Shown here one piece after another: positions 20,730 through 28,741 of a DNA stretch of 64,000 nt. The translations under genes and the position numbers were made by a program. The stretch spans positions 45,563-109,562 of the forward strand of contig JNKY01000002.1 in the NCBI GenBank assembly GCA_000702245.1, in the 5' to 3' direction. A model generated the notes under the pieces. The model was not told where the DNA came from. It was given only the letters and a program-made list of their open reading frames with translations, and searched no databases. The DNA is from Lachnospiraceae bacterium C6A11. GTDB taxonomy: Bacteria; Bacillota; Clostridia; Lachnospirales; Lachnospiraceae. Every line of letters starts with the position of its first letter. Position 1 is the first letter of the stretch.

Positions 20730-21917
20730 ATGGAATACAACACTTTTTTGATTAAGTATGCGGAGATTGGTACGAAAGGTAAAAACAGGTACAAGTTCGA
20801 GGATCATCTCTGTAAGAGGATGAGGCAGCGCCTTAAGGCTTTGGGAGACTTTGAGGTTAGACGTGAATATGGCAGAATATTCGTCGTTGCTAAGTCTGAT
20901 TTTGACTATGATGAGGCGATTGCGAGACTGACAAAGATATTTGGAATATCGGGTGTATGTCCGGTTATGGTAACTGATTCGCTGGAGTATAAGGATATTT
21001 CAGAGGGCCTTGTTAAATACGTCGGAGAAGAGTTCGACGATAAGCGTTTTACGTTCAAGATGAATGTAAGGCGCCATAATAAGGATTATCCGATCAATTC
21101 GATGGAGATGGCTGCCGAGCTCGGCGGAGATGTTTTGGAAGCGTACGAAGCTGAAGGGATGAAGGTTGACGTTCACAGTCCGGAGCATATCATTCATGTG
21201 GAAATAAGAAATATTGCTTACATCTATTCGAAGGTCATTCCGGGAGCCTGTGGTCTTCCTGTCGGCACGAATGGCAAAGGTATTTCCCTTCTTTCGGGAG
21301 GAATTGACAGCCCGGTAGCTACTTACATGATCGCCAAGAGAGGCGTTGAGATGGAGGCGGTGTATTTCAATGCGCCACCTTATACCTCTGAAAGAGCCAA
21401 GGATAAGGTTAAGGAGCTGGGAAGGATAGTTGCTCAGTACAGCGGACCTATCAAGCTTCATATCGTAAACTTCACAGACTGCCAGCTGGCTATTTATAAG
21501 AACTGTCCGCACGATGAACTGACTATCATCATGAAAAGACTGATGTTCAGAATGGCCGAGGACATCGCGAAGAGGGATGACTGCCAGTGTATAGTTACCG
21601 GCGAGAGTATAGGTCAGGTTTCTTCTCAGACAACCTTCAGCCTCGGGGTTATAAATGAAGCTGTTAAGGACGTTCCTGTTTTTAGACCTCTTATCGGTGT
21701 TGATAAGCAGGAAATAGTTGAGATGTCGCAGAAGATCGGCACCTATGAGACGTCAATACTTCCTTACGAGGACTGCTGCACAATATTTGTTGCAAAGCAT
21801 CCTGTAACGAAACCGACACTTGAACAGATCAAGAAATCGGAAGAGAACCTTGTTGGAATAATAGAAGAGCTTTATGATAAGGCGCTTGAAACAGCTGAGG
21901 TTGTTTATTTGAAATAA
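20730..21917 (+). CDS. thiI: tRNA 4-thiouridine synthase ThiI (without rhodanese domain)
   Basis: ThiI adenylates U8 of tRNA and inserts sulfur received from a cysteine desulfurase. The 395-residue protein has the N-terminal ferredoxin-like and THUMP domains and the PP-loop ATP pyrophosphatase motif SGGIDSPVA, which fixes the identity. It lacks the C-terminal rhodanese domain found in E. coli ThiI, as is normal for Firmicutes; a conserved ILPYEDCCTIF segment carries a Cys pair that may act in sulfur transfer. It has its own promoter and terminator, separated from the cysteine desulfurase by glnN. Confidence 0.95.
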   Translation: MEYNTFLIKYAEIGTKGKNRYKFEDHLCKRMRQRLKALGDFEVRREYGRIFVVAKSDFDYDEAIARLTKIFGISGVCPVMVTDSLEYKDISEGLVKYVGEEFDDKRFTFKMNVRRHNKDYPINSMEMAAELGGDVLEAYEAEGMKVDVHSPEHIIHVEIRNIAYIYSKVIPGACGLPVGTNGKGISLLSGGIDSPVATYMIAKRGVEMEAVYFNAPPYTSERAKDKVKELGRIVAQYSGPIKLHIVNFTDCQLAIYKNCPHDELTIIMKRLMFRMAEDIAKRDDCQCIVTGESIGQVSSQTTFSLGVINEAVKDVPVFRPLIGVDKQEIVEMSQKIGTYETSILPYEDCCTIFVAKHPVTKPTLEQIKKSEENLVGIIEELYDKALETAEVVYLK

Positions 21918-21926
21918 AATAGAAAG

Positions 21927-21974
21927 CGTACCCTTGAAGGCGTATTTTGCCACAATTGAAAGGGTACGTTTTTT
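21927..21974 (+). terminator. Rho-independent terminator of thiI
   Basis: CGTACCCTT pairs with AAGGGTACG (21960-21968), followed by a T6 run. Confidence 0.85.
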
Positions 21975-22001
21975 GTTTATACAGGATAAAGAATATAAAG
22001 C

Positions 22002-22030
22002 AAAAAGGACAACCGAATCGGTTGTCCTTT
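22002..22030 (-). terminator. Terminator of the tRNA-Glu gene
   Basis: A 12-bp perfect stem (AAAGGACAACCG / CGGTTGTCCTTT, loop AAT) immediately downstream of the tRNA on the minus strand; the A5 run on the plus strand is the T-run for this direction. Confidence 0.88.
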
Positions 22031-22034
22031 AAAG

Positions 22035-22106
22035 TAGTCCGTAGGGGAATCGAACCCCTGATTCCGCCGTGAGAGGGCGGCGTCTTAGCCTCTTGACCAA
22101 CGGACC
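22035..22106 (-). tRNA. tRNA-Glu(CTC)
   Basis: 72 nucleotides on the minus strand. Acceptor GGTCCGT pairs with ACGGACT (terminal G-U), the anticodon stem CCGCC/GGCGG encloses the loop CTCTCAC with anticodon CTC, and the T-arm is GGGG-TTCGAAT-CCCC. CCA is not encoded. It is a single-gene unit with its own promoter and terminator. Confidence 0.95.
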
Positions 22107-22113
22107 GTTTATG

Positions 22114-22142
22114 ATAATATCAAACCCTATAGAAAAATGCAA
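22114..22142 (-). promoter_or_regulatory. Promoter of tRNA-Glu
   Basis: On the minus strand: TTGCAT, 17 bases, TATTAT, ending 7 bases before the tRNA 5' end. Confidence 0.65.
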
Positions 22143-22190
22143 GTACTTTTTTAAAAAATTTTTATAAATATTTTTTTAGGATTGCGAATA

Positions 22191-22219
22191 TTGAAACAAA
22201 GCTATATTTGTTCTATAAT
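22191..22219 (+). promoter_or_regulatory. Promoter of the ABC transporter genes
   Basis: TTGAAA, 17 bases, TATAAT (22214-22219), divergent from the tRNA promoter; about 58 bases before the ATG at 22278. Confidence 0.7.
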
Positions 22220-22277
22220 TATCGTGTTTTTTGAAGTTTTAAAAAAGTATTTATTATATTTGAAAAGGAGATCAAAA

Positions 22278-22976
22278 ATGATAGTTTGTGATCATTTAGG
22301 GAAGAAGTATATGTCCAAATACGCTCTTCAGGATTTTAACTTCCAGTTTGAGCCGGGACATGTATATGCGCTTCTTGGCCCTAACGGAAGCGGAAAGTCA
22401 ACACTGATGAAAACTCTTGCCGGCCTGATCAAGGCGACAGAGGGAGAGGTGTATGTAGATAACGAGCCTATTGATTATCATCATAAGTCTAAGATCGCTT
22501 ACATGCCTACTGAGCCGTATTTTTATTCTTACATGACAGGTATGCAGGCCGCAAAATATTATCAGGACTTTTTTGAAGATTTCAATATGGACAAGTTCAA
22601 CGTTACTATGAACAAGATGATGCTTGATCCGAACCAGAAGCTGAAAACCTATTCGACAGGTATGATGGCTAAGTTCAAGGTTGCTCTCAATGTTTCGCGT
22701 AACCCTGAGCTTCTGATGCTTGACGAGCCTCTTAATGGTATCGATATGATCGCCAGAGAGGATGTTACAAAGAGTATAATTGAAGGCATCACAAGAGATT
22801 CCATCGTTATCGTATCAAGCCACCTTATCGAGGATCTTGAGCCAATAGCTGATTATGTGCTTTTCATCAAGAGAGGCCAGCTTGTGGTAACCGGTCCGAC
22901 AGCAACCTTCAGAGATTATTATGGCAAGTCCATGTCTGATATGTATCGTGAGATATATGCAGACATGAGAATGTAG
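22278..22976 (+). CDS. ABC transporter ATP-binding protein
   Basis: The start is taken at ATG 22278 behind AAAAGGAG; an upstream in-frame start would begin before the promoter's expected transcript start. The 232-residue ATPase has Walker A LLGPNGSGKST, a signature motif in the divergent form YSTGMM instead of LSGGQ, Walker B LLMLDEPLNGID and the H-loop SSHLIED. This pattern belongs to the ABC-2 exporter type (YtrB/EcsA-like, CcmA group). It pairs with the permease gene 16 bases downstream. Substrate unknown; relatives export antimicrobial peptides or lipids, but a GntR regulator, common in such operons, is absent. Confidence 0.88.
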   Translation: MIVCDHLGKKYMSKYALQDFNFQFEPGHVYALLGPNGSGKSTLMKTLAGLIKATEGEVYVDNEPIDYHHKSKIAYMPTEPYFYSYMTGMQAAKYYQDFFEDFNMDKFNVTMNKMMLDPNQKLKTYSTGMMAKFKVALNVSRNPELLMLDEPLNGIDMIAREDVTKSIIEGITRDSIVIVSSHLIEDLEPIADYVLFIKRGQLVVTGPTATFRDYYGKSMSDMYREIYADMRM

Positions 22977-22992
22977 GAAGGAGGGATGCTGT

Positions 22993-23751
22993 ATGTTAAA
23001 AACAATGAAGTATGAAGTGATCAGAAACAAGATGGTCATCATAATCCTGTTCAGTATCCTGGGCGGAGCAGAGGCAATCTTCCTTATGGGACTTGCCGGG
23101 GACTCGAGAAATCTGATCGGATATGGAATCCTCGGACTTGTTCTCGGTACAAGTATAATCTACTTTGTAATATGGCTGCTCGGTATCATGAGCTTCAGCC
23201 ATGATCTTAGAGACAAAACGGGTTATATGGTTTTCCTTACGCCGGTTAATCCGTATAAGATAATAATCGCCAAGATGCTTGTTGGCCTTATCGAGCTGAC
23301 CGCAGCAGCGCTGTTCTTTATCATACTTGCGGCTATCGATATTAGAATACTTTTCAACAAGTTTGGAGAGTCATCATCGGTATTTGATGCTGTTGCAAAA
23401 TTTGTAGGGGCATCAAAGGATACAATATGGGCAGGAATAGTTGCTTTCGTTATCAGTCTTGTGTTCAGCGTGCTGCTTTATTATTCACTTGCTTACTTTG
23501 TATCGGCAGTAAGCTCACTGATGGCAAAGAGCACCGGCGTGCAGAGATTCCTTACGATAACCTTTGTAATCCTGTTTATGATATTCTTCTCTGTATTATC
23601 AAAGAGTATGCCTAAGTTTACTAACGACATCTCGAACGAGCCTATAAGTAAGCTGGTTGAAGAAATACCGACGTATCTGCTGTCGCTTGGGTTTACGGCG
23701 CTCTTTACTTATGGGTGCGGATATCTTATGAAGAATAAACTTAGTTTATAA
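22993..23751 (+). CDS. ABC-2 type transporter permease
   Basis: A 252-residue integral membrane protein with about six hydrophobic spans (for example near 14-35, 45-68, 88-112, 133-160, 178-200 and 228-246), matching the membrane subunit of an ABC-2 exporter. AAGGAGGG precedes the ATG by 9 bases. Co-transcribed with the ATPase gene upstream and ended by a bidirectional terminator. No substrate can be deduced. Confidence 0.82.
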   Translation: MLKTMKYEVIRNKMVIIILFSILGGAEAIFLMGLAGDSRNLIGYGILGLVLGTSIIYFVIWLLGIMSFSHDLRDKTGYMVFLTPVNPYKIIIAKMLVGLIELTAAALFFIILAAIDIRILFNKFGESSSVFDAVAKFVGASKDTIWAGIVAFVISLVFSVLLYYSLAYFVSAVSSLMAKSTGVQRFLTITFVILFMIFFSVLSKSMPKFTNDISNEPISKLVEEIPTYLLSLGFTALFTYGCGYLMKNKLSL

Positions 23752-23796
23752 TATGGTGGGACGGACGTCCGGCTGTTGATCTGGAATATAATAAAT

Positions 23797-23850
23797 AATG
23801 GTCACATATATCTTAGATTATTAAGATATATGTGACCATTTATTGTTATT
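23797..23850. terminator. Bidirectional terminator between the ABC permease gene and mtaB
   Basis: A 19-bp perfect inverted repeat (AATGGTCACATATATCTTA and its reverse complement, loop of 6) flanked by AT-rich tracts, between two convergent genes. Confidence 0.85.
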
Positions 23851-25171
23851 AGTTGTTATAGATTGTTGTAATTATGGTGTTAATGTATTCTTCAAGATTA
23901 TCCGGGTAGACATCCACTTTTAGATAGTCTTTGCAGTTGATGTCCAGGAGCATGTAGCGTTCGGTGTGGCCTCTGAAGAAGTATTCGCCGTTCTTTTCGA
24001 TGACTTCTTCGACGAGGATGTTCAGGGGTTCACCGAGGAACTCTTGCTCGTAGGCGGCTTTATTGAGTTCGCCGAGGCGGATCAGTTTGTCGCTTCGGGC
24101 GGCCTTGACCTTTTCGGTCAGCTGGTCCGGAAGCTTATCAGCGACGGTTCCCTTACGTCTTGAATATTTAAATACATGTGTTTCGTAGAGCTTCAGTTCG
24201 GCAAGGTTATCGAGGGTGGTTATAAAGTCCTCCTCGGTCTCGCCGGCAAAGCCTGCGATTATATCTGCTGTAAGAGCAGGGCGGTCGAAATTCTCGCGGA
24301 GAAGGGTGACCGCATTTTTTATGTCATCGACGGTGTAGTGCCTGTTCATGCGCTTAAGTGTATTATCGCATACACTCTGGAGCGAAAGATGGAAATGCGG
24401 ACAGAAGCGCGGATCGTTCTTTATTATTGAAATAAACTCGTCGTTTATAATTCGTGGCTCAAGTGAACCGAGTCTGATCCTGTCCATATGGTGTGATTTG
24501 CTTATTTCGCGGAGGAGAGTAAGAAAGTCGCGGCCATTATCGTTATATGAGCAGATATTGATACCTGTAAGGACTGCCTCTCTGACGCCGTTCTCTGAAA
24601 GGGTATTCAGCTCGGCGATTATATCCTCGATGGACTTGCTCCTGATGCGTCCCCTGACATACGGAATGATGCAATAGGTGCAGAAGAGGTTGCAGCCGTC
24701 CTGAATCTTGATATAAGCACGAGTGCTGTCAACGGGATTCGAAACACTGAGAGCTTCAAACTCTGAATCATGGTTGATATCCGGGATATTGTCCTCCGGA
24801 GCAGTTCCTTCGAAATACTCAGTCAGTATGCGTACGACATCCTTCTTTCTGTTATTTCCGATAAGGATGTCTATGCTGTCGTCCTCGCTTAGCTTTTCAG
24901 CGGCAGCCTGAACGTAGCAGCCGGCGGCAACTACGACCGTTTCCGGATTCTCCTTCTTCATACGGTGGAGCATCTGGCGTGACTTGTGATCGGCGATATT
25001 TGTGACTGAACATGTATTTACGATGGATATGTCCGCCTTCTCGTCATCAGCGGCTTCCCTGCAGCCACAGTTCTGCAGAAGCAGAAGCATTGCGTCGGAT
25101 TCGTATTTATTCACCTTGCAGCCAAGGGTTATTATCTTTACTGTTTTACCTTCAAGTATACTTTTTGTCAT
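23849..25171 (-). CDS. mtaB: tRNA (t6A37-C2)-methylthiotransferase MtaB
   Basis: MtaB converts t6A at position 37 of ANN-decoding tRNAs to ms2t6A. The 440-residue protein has the N-terminal methylthiotransferase domain (ITLGCKVNKYES, NTCSVTNIA and AAGCYVQ supply cluster cysteines), the radical SAM motif CNLFCTYCIIPYVRGR and a C-terminal TRAM-like region. GCKVNxYES and the RSKS after the radical SAM loop distinguish MtaB from MiaB and RimO. Monocistronic on the minus strand; the ribosome site GGACAGGA is poor. Confidence 0.94.
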   Translation of the reverse strand: MTKSILEGKTVKIITLGCKVNKYESDAMLLLLQNCGCREAADDEKADISIVNTCSVTNIADHKSRQMLHRMKKENPETVVVAAGCYVQAAAEKLSEDDSIDILIGNNRKKDVVRILTEYFEGTAPEDNIPDINHDSEFEALSVSNPVDSTRAYIKIQDGCNLFCTYCIIPYVRGRIRSKSIEDIIAELNTLSENGVREAVLTGINICSYNDNGRDFLTLLREISKSHHMDRIRLGSLEPRIINDEFISIIKNDPRFCPHFHLSLQSVCDNTLKRMNRHYTVDDIKNAVTLLRENFDRPALTADIIAGFAGETEEDFITTLDNLAELKLYETHVFKYSRRKGTVADKLPDQLTEKVKAARSDKLIRLGELNKAAYEQEFLGEPLNILVEEVIEKNGEYFFRGHTERYMLLDINCKDYLKVDVYPDNLEEYINTIITTIYNN

Positions 25172-25251
25172 GTCTGTGTCCTGTCCTACATATTTCTGAA
25201 ATAATACTATGCTGCGCAGACTTTTTTAGGTGCTGCGGCATTAAGTAATAG

Positions 25252-25280
25252 TTGACAATTAAAGTATCAACTTTTATTAT
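25252..25280 (+). promoter_or_regulatory. Strong promoter of the HPr-like gene
   Basis: TTGACA (25252-25257), 17 bases, TATTAT (25275-25280); 51 bases before the ATG. Confidence 0.75.
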
Positions 25281-25331
25281 ATTAGCATATAGTTTTTAAT
25301 TTTGTAAATCTTTTACAGGGAGGTTCATATA

Positions 25332-25568
25332 ATGAAAGCAGTTAAGGTTTCACTCAATTCTATCGACAAGGTTAAGGCATTCGTAAATGACATCAGTGGC
25401 TTCAACAAGGCTGAGTTTGATCTTGTTTCAGGAAGATATGTTATCGATGCTAAGTCAATCATGGGTATTTTCAGTCTTGATATATCTAAGCCTATCGATC
25501 TTAACATCTATGCAGAGGATAATATGGATGAGATCCTTGAAACACTCAAGCCATATCTCTCAGAGTAA
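25332..25568 (+). CDS. HPr-like protein lacking the catalytic histidine
   Basis: A 78-residue protein with the size and C-terminal half of HPr phosphocarriers: the DAKSIMGIFSLD block (about 39-50) matches the region of HPr around the regulatory serine (Ser46; here Ser42), followed by the I-x-L-x-I strand and a DEILETL helix. The N-terminal GxHARPA phosphorylation loop is missing, replaced by NSIDKVKAF, and the protein contains no histidine at all, so it cannot be a PTS phosphocarrier by the normal chemistry. It may be a regulatory homologue or bind HPr partners; that is inference. Strong promoter and a GGGAGG ribosome site. Confidence 0.8.
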   Translation: MKAVKVSLNSIDKVKAFVNDISGFNKAEFDLVSGRYVIDAKSIMGIFSLDISKPIDLNIYAEDNMDEILETLKPYLSE

Positions 25569-25640
25569 TTATGTTATTAAAGCCGCACAGCGGTTTTGAA
25601 GATTAAAGTATTTTTAAAAATGAAAGGAATAGGGAGAATT

Positions 25641-26387
25641 ATGAAGAATTGTCCAGTTTGCGGCGCACAGCTTCAGGATACAGATATGATATGTCCGGTT
25701 TGTGGTGCACAGCAGGTAGTAAGTCAGGAAGGTTTTGATCAGGCAGCACAGCAGGCACAGCAGTATTTTGATCCGGCAGCACAGCAGGCACAGCAGTTTG
25801 TTGATCCGGCTATGCAGTACCAGGGAGGAGCTGATTTTGGTCAGAATCCATACGGTATAGATCCATCAACTCAGCCACAGGGCATGGTTCCACCGGCTCC
25901 AAAGAGCGGTAACGGAAAGAAGATCGCAATCATCGCAGGTTGCGCAGTTGCAGTAATCGGTATCCTCGTTGCAGTATATTTCCTTTTTATCAAGGGCGGC
26001 AGCGGCGCAGGTTCAGCTAAGGGAGTAGCTGAGAAGTGTGTAAATGCACTTTTCGATGGTGATGCAGATGAAGTTTATGATTGCTTCCCTGACGGAATGC
26101 TCAAGTCAGAAGAGAAGGAAACACTTAAGCAGGCACTTTCTTATATGCAGATGTTCTCAAGCATGATCAAGGACGTCAAGGCCGGATCAGAGAAGAAGCT
26201 CAGCGGTGACGAAGCTCAGTATTACATCGATAACATGAAGAGCCAGTACAATATCACAATTGATGAAGTTGCTACAGTTCCTGTAACTTATACTATGGAG
26301 TTCATGGGCACAACTGAGTCACAGACAATGGACGTTATCTGTGGTAAGATCGGTTCTAAGTGGTATGTAATCGGCGGTGTTAACTAA
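25641..26387 (+). CDS. Zinc-ribbon, single-span membrane protein (paralogue 1)
   Basis: Start at ATG 25641 behind AGGGAG gives 248 residues; an upstream in-frame ATG lacks a good ribosome site. Domains: a CPVCG-N10-CPVCG zinc ribbon (Cys4, 7, 18, 21), a Gln/Ala-rich linker with repeated AAQQAQQ and FDPA motifs (about 30-90), one transmembrane helix (about 93-116), and a C-terminal domain of about 120 residues resembling NTF2/DUF4878-like extracytoplasmic domains (AEKCVNALFDGDADEVYDCF, then strands ending KWYVIGGVN). No signal peptide, so zinc ribbon inside, C-domain outside. Related to the next genes. Function unknown. Confidence 0.8.
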   Translation: MKNCPVCGAQLQDTDMICPVCGAQQVVSQEGFDQAAQQAQQYFDPAAQQAQQFVDPAMQYQGGADFGQNPYGIDPSTQPQGMVPPAPKSGNGKKIAIIAGCAVAVIGILVAVYFLFIKGGSGAGSAKGVAEKCVNALFDGDADEVYDCFPDGMLKSEEKETLKQALSYMQMFSSMIKDVKAGSEKKLSGDEAQYYIDNMKSQYNITIDEVATVPVTYTMEFMGTTESQTMDVICGKIGSKWYVIGGVN

Positions 26388-26411
26388 TCCGTTTTATGAG
26401 GTGAGATAAAA

Positions 26412-27176
26412 ATGGCAAATTGTAGTATTTGCGGTGCTGAGATTCCTGCAGGCGCAACAAGCTGTCCTGTTTGTGGAGCACCGGTATCAGACAACGCAGG
26501 TTCTATGTATTCGCTTTCAGGCGGAAATGACATGACAGGCGGCATCTACGACAGAAATCAGCAGATGGATCCTATGGGATTTGATCCGGCAGCCGGTGAT
26601 AACTTCGGGTCGTTCGGTTCTGCTTCAGCTAATTTCAACAACATGCCATCAGGCGGCGGATATTCAGAGCCGGCTAGAGTTAAGAGTAAGTCAGGCGCTA
26701 TGGTAGCGATCATACTTGTTCTTCTCTGTGCAGTTGGTGTAGGAGCGTATTTCATTTTAAATAATGTGTTATCATCACCAAAGAAGGTTGCAGAAGAGTT
26801 TATCGATGCTTTCGAAGATTATGATATTGATAAGCTTGTTGATCTCTTCCCACCTGAACTTGCAACAGATGATGATGTTACAATGCTTAAGACTATGTTC
26901 GAGCAGTATAAGACATACGGCATCTCGATCAAGTTTAAGAATGTTAAATACGATGTAAGTAAGCCTTATGATAAGTCTTCAATCAAGTATCTTGAGAGTA
27001 CACTTAGGGATCAGGGCTACAACCTGGACGGCAAGATGGATCAGGTTAAGACAGTCAAGATAGACTGTACGATGGAAGCCACATATCTTGGTGAGACTGA
27101 GTCACAGGCGTATACGATCACTTTCGTCTGCGCAAAGATAAAAGGAGATTGGAAGCTCATAGGAGCATTACAGTAA
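26412..27176 (+). CDS. Zinc-ribbon, single-span membrane protein (paralogue 2)
   Basis: 254 residues with the same plan as its upstream neighbour: zinc ribbon CSICG-N10-CPVCG (Cys4, 7, 18, 21), a Gly/Ser/Met-rich linker, one membrane helix (about 96-116) and an extracytoplasmic domain. That domain (PKKVAEEFIDAFEDYDIDKL, then LFPPELA and a D-x-K-L-I-G-A-L-Q end) is strikingly similar to that of the protein encoded at 27247, indicating recent duplication. GAGGTGAG ribosome site; 24 bases after the previous gene. A terminator hairpin follows. Function unknown. Confidence 0.8.
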   Translation: MANCSICGAEIPAGATSCPVCGAPVSDNAGSMYSLSGGNDMTGGIYDRNQQMDPMGFDPAAGDNFGSFGSASANFNNMPSGGGYSEPARVKSKSGAMVAIILVLLCAVGVGAYFILNNVLSSPKKVAEEFIDAFEDYDIDKLVDLFPPELATDDDVTMLKTMFEQYKTYGISIKFKNVKYDVSKPYDKSSIKYLESTLRDQGYNLDGKMDQVKTVKIDCTMEATYLGETESQAYTITFVCAKIKGDWKLIGALQ

Positions 27177-27187
27177 ATGACTAATTT

Positions 27188-27218
27188 AAAAGACCTACTC
27201 TATGTAGGTCTTTTAGTT
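27188..27218 (+). terminator. Terminator within the membrane protein cluster
   Basis: AAAAGACCTAC pairs perfectly with GTAGGTCTTTT (loop TCTAT) followed by a weak AGTTAT tract; may be partial. Confidence 0.65.
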
Positions 27219-27246
27219 ATATAAAAAGAAAGATGAGGTAAAAATA

Positions 27247-28041
27247 ATGTCAGATCAGTATAACCCATACGGTGATCAGCCACAGAATCCATATGGTGGA
27301 CAGCCTGCAGATCCATATGCACAGCAGAATCCATATGCACAGCCACAGGCAGACCCATACGCACAGCAGAATCCGTATGCACAGCCACAGGCAGATCCAT
27401 ACGCACAGCAGAACCCATATGCACAGCAGAATCCATACGCTCAGTCGGCAGATCCATATGCTCAGGGAAATCCATATGCACAGAATTCATTTCCGGGTGG
27501 CGCAGCAGCTCCTAAGAAAAAGTCTAAGGCACCACTCATCATAACACTTTGTGTTGTTCTTGCAGCTGCTATCGGAGTTGGAGTGTATTTCTTATTCATC
27601 AAGAAGGATAAGGAAGGCGGTTCAGATAAGGCCGGAAATACACCTAAGGATGTTGCGGAAGCATTCGTAGACGCATTTGTAAATTACGATACAAACAAGA
27701 TTGCAAGCCTCTTCCCACCTGAACTTGCAGGCGACAGCGAGGTTCAGCAGATGAAGCAGATGTTTGATCTTTACAAGTCTATGGGCGTTGTAGTGAAGTT
27801 CAACGATACCAAATATGATGTTGGTGAAGATTATGACGATAGTGATCTCAGCCAGCTGAAGTCTACTATGGAGTCTCAGGGCTATAACATCTCAGATAAG
27901 ATCAAGAATGCTAAGAACGTAACTATTACATCAACGATTGAAACAACCTATGCAGGACAGACAGAAAAGACAAATTACAAGGCAACTCTTGTTGTTTCTA
28001 AGATCGATGGCGAGTGGAAGATTCTGGGTGCTTTTCAATAA
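27247..28041 (+). CDS. Single-span membrane protein with DPYAQQNPYAQ repeats (paralogue 3, no zinc ribbon)
   Basis: 264 residues. In place of a zinc ribbon the cytoplasmic N-terminus (1-82) consists of Asn/Asp-Pro-Tyr-Ala-Gln repeats, with a 14-residue unit DPYAQQNPYAQPQA repeated about three times. A Lys-rich stop, one membrane helix (about 96-117) and the same extracytoplasmic domain as paralogue 2 follow (PKDVAEAFVDAFVNYDTNK, LFPPELAGDSEVQQMKQMF). The stop codon overlaps the next start (TAATG). Tyr/Gln/Pro-rich tails like this can be flexible or self-associating; that is inference. Confidence 0.8.
   Translation: MSDQYNPYGDQPQNPYGGQPADPYAQQNPYAQPQADPYAQQNPYAQPQADPYAQQNPYAQQNPYAQSADPYAQGNPYAQNSFPGGAAAPKKKSKAPLIITLCVVLAAAIGVGVYFLFIKKDKEGGSDKAGNTPKDVAEAFVDAFVNYDTNKIASLFPPELAGDSEVQQMKQMFDLYKSMGVVVKFNDTKYDVGEDYDDSDLSQLKSTMESQGYNISDKIKNAKNVTITSTIETTYAGQTEKTNYKATLVVSKIDGEWKILGAFQ
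27262..27489 (+). repeat. Coding tandem repeat, 42-bp unit
   Basis: In-frame imperfect repeat encoding (D/N)PYAQ units; the 42-bp unit occurs about three times with partial units on both sides. Expansion or contraction by slippage would change tail length without a frameshift. Confidence 0.85.
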
Positions 28042-28736
28042 TGCTTGATACTGAAATGAGGGAACCATTATTTGATTTCCTCGAAGGACATTTTTCTAAA
28101 ATACGTATAATTGAAGAAAAAGTCATAAACAGATCCAGAGCCGATGTTCTGGGCGTGATAGACGGCGCCATAACAGGCTTTGAGATCAAATCAGACAGCG
28201 ATACCTATGACAGGCTGGAAACGCAGGTTAAGGATTATGACAAATACTGCGATTACTGTTACCTTGTCATAGGTAAGAGCCATCTGAAACACGCAAGTGA
28301 GCATATTCCTTATTATTGGGGGATAATATGCGTATCGGATAAAGATGATGTTGTGATGAGCAGGGAGGCAGGTCTTAATCCAAAGGTTAAGCTGACTAAT
28401 CAGTTTCAGCTTCTTTGGAGAACAGAGCTTGCACATCTGCTCAGCATCAATCATCTTCCTAAATGTTCCGGAAAGAACAAAAAGGAAATATCAAAGCTTT
28501 TGATAGAGAAGGTGGATAATGACCTTCTTAGGGAACAGTTTACCGAATGCCTCTTCGAGAGGGATTATACGGTATTTGATGAGAAGAATTCCGCTCTTAA
28601 GGAAAAGGGAGTGGAAACAGGCTTCAGGAAGACTAAAACAGGTATTAAGGCGAAACGGAAGCGCGTGAGGAAGCCACCGATACCTGTTGGTGTGACACAT
28701 GTGATCACCTCTTCCCGTAGAAGAAAGAAAAGGTAG
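28041..28736 (+). CDS. sce7726 family protein, PD-(D/E)XK nuclease-like
   Basis: Start taken at ATG 28041, overlapping the preceding stop; 231 residues. The N-terminal half has the sce7726 family pattern: SRADVLGV (Asp35), then GFEIKSDSDTYDRL (Glu48-x-Lys50), QVKDYDKYCDYCYLVIG. The D-ExK arrangement is that of PD-(D/E)XK nucleases, so a metal-dependent DNA-cutting or DNA-binding role is plausible. The C-terminus is very basic (KRKRVRKPP and RRRKKR), compatible with nucleic acid binding. It is embedded, with coupled translation, among membrane proteins with zinc ribbons, an unexpected context. Family call fairly firm, activity not shown. Confidence 0.72.
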   Translation: MLDTEMREPLFDFLEGHFSKIRIIEEKVINRSRADVLGVIDGAITGFEIKSDSDTYDRLETQVKDYDKYCDYCYLVIGKSHLKHASEHIPYYWGIICVSDKDDVVMSREAGLNPKVKLTNQFQLLWRTELAHLLSINHLPKCSGKNKKEISKLLIEKVDNDLLREQFTECLFERDYTVFDEKNSALKEKGVETGFRKTKTGIKAKRKRVRKPPIPVGVTHVITSSRRRKKR

Positions 28737-28741
28737 CAGAT

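Noticed and set aside
22182..22277. N-terminal extension of the ABC ATPase
   Set aside because: The extension would begin upstream of the -10 box and is not ATPase-like; ATG 22278 has AAAAGGAG.
27262..27489. CRISPR-like array
   Set aside because: The repeats are in frame, adjacent without unique spacers and encode a low-complexity tail.
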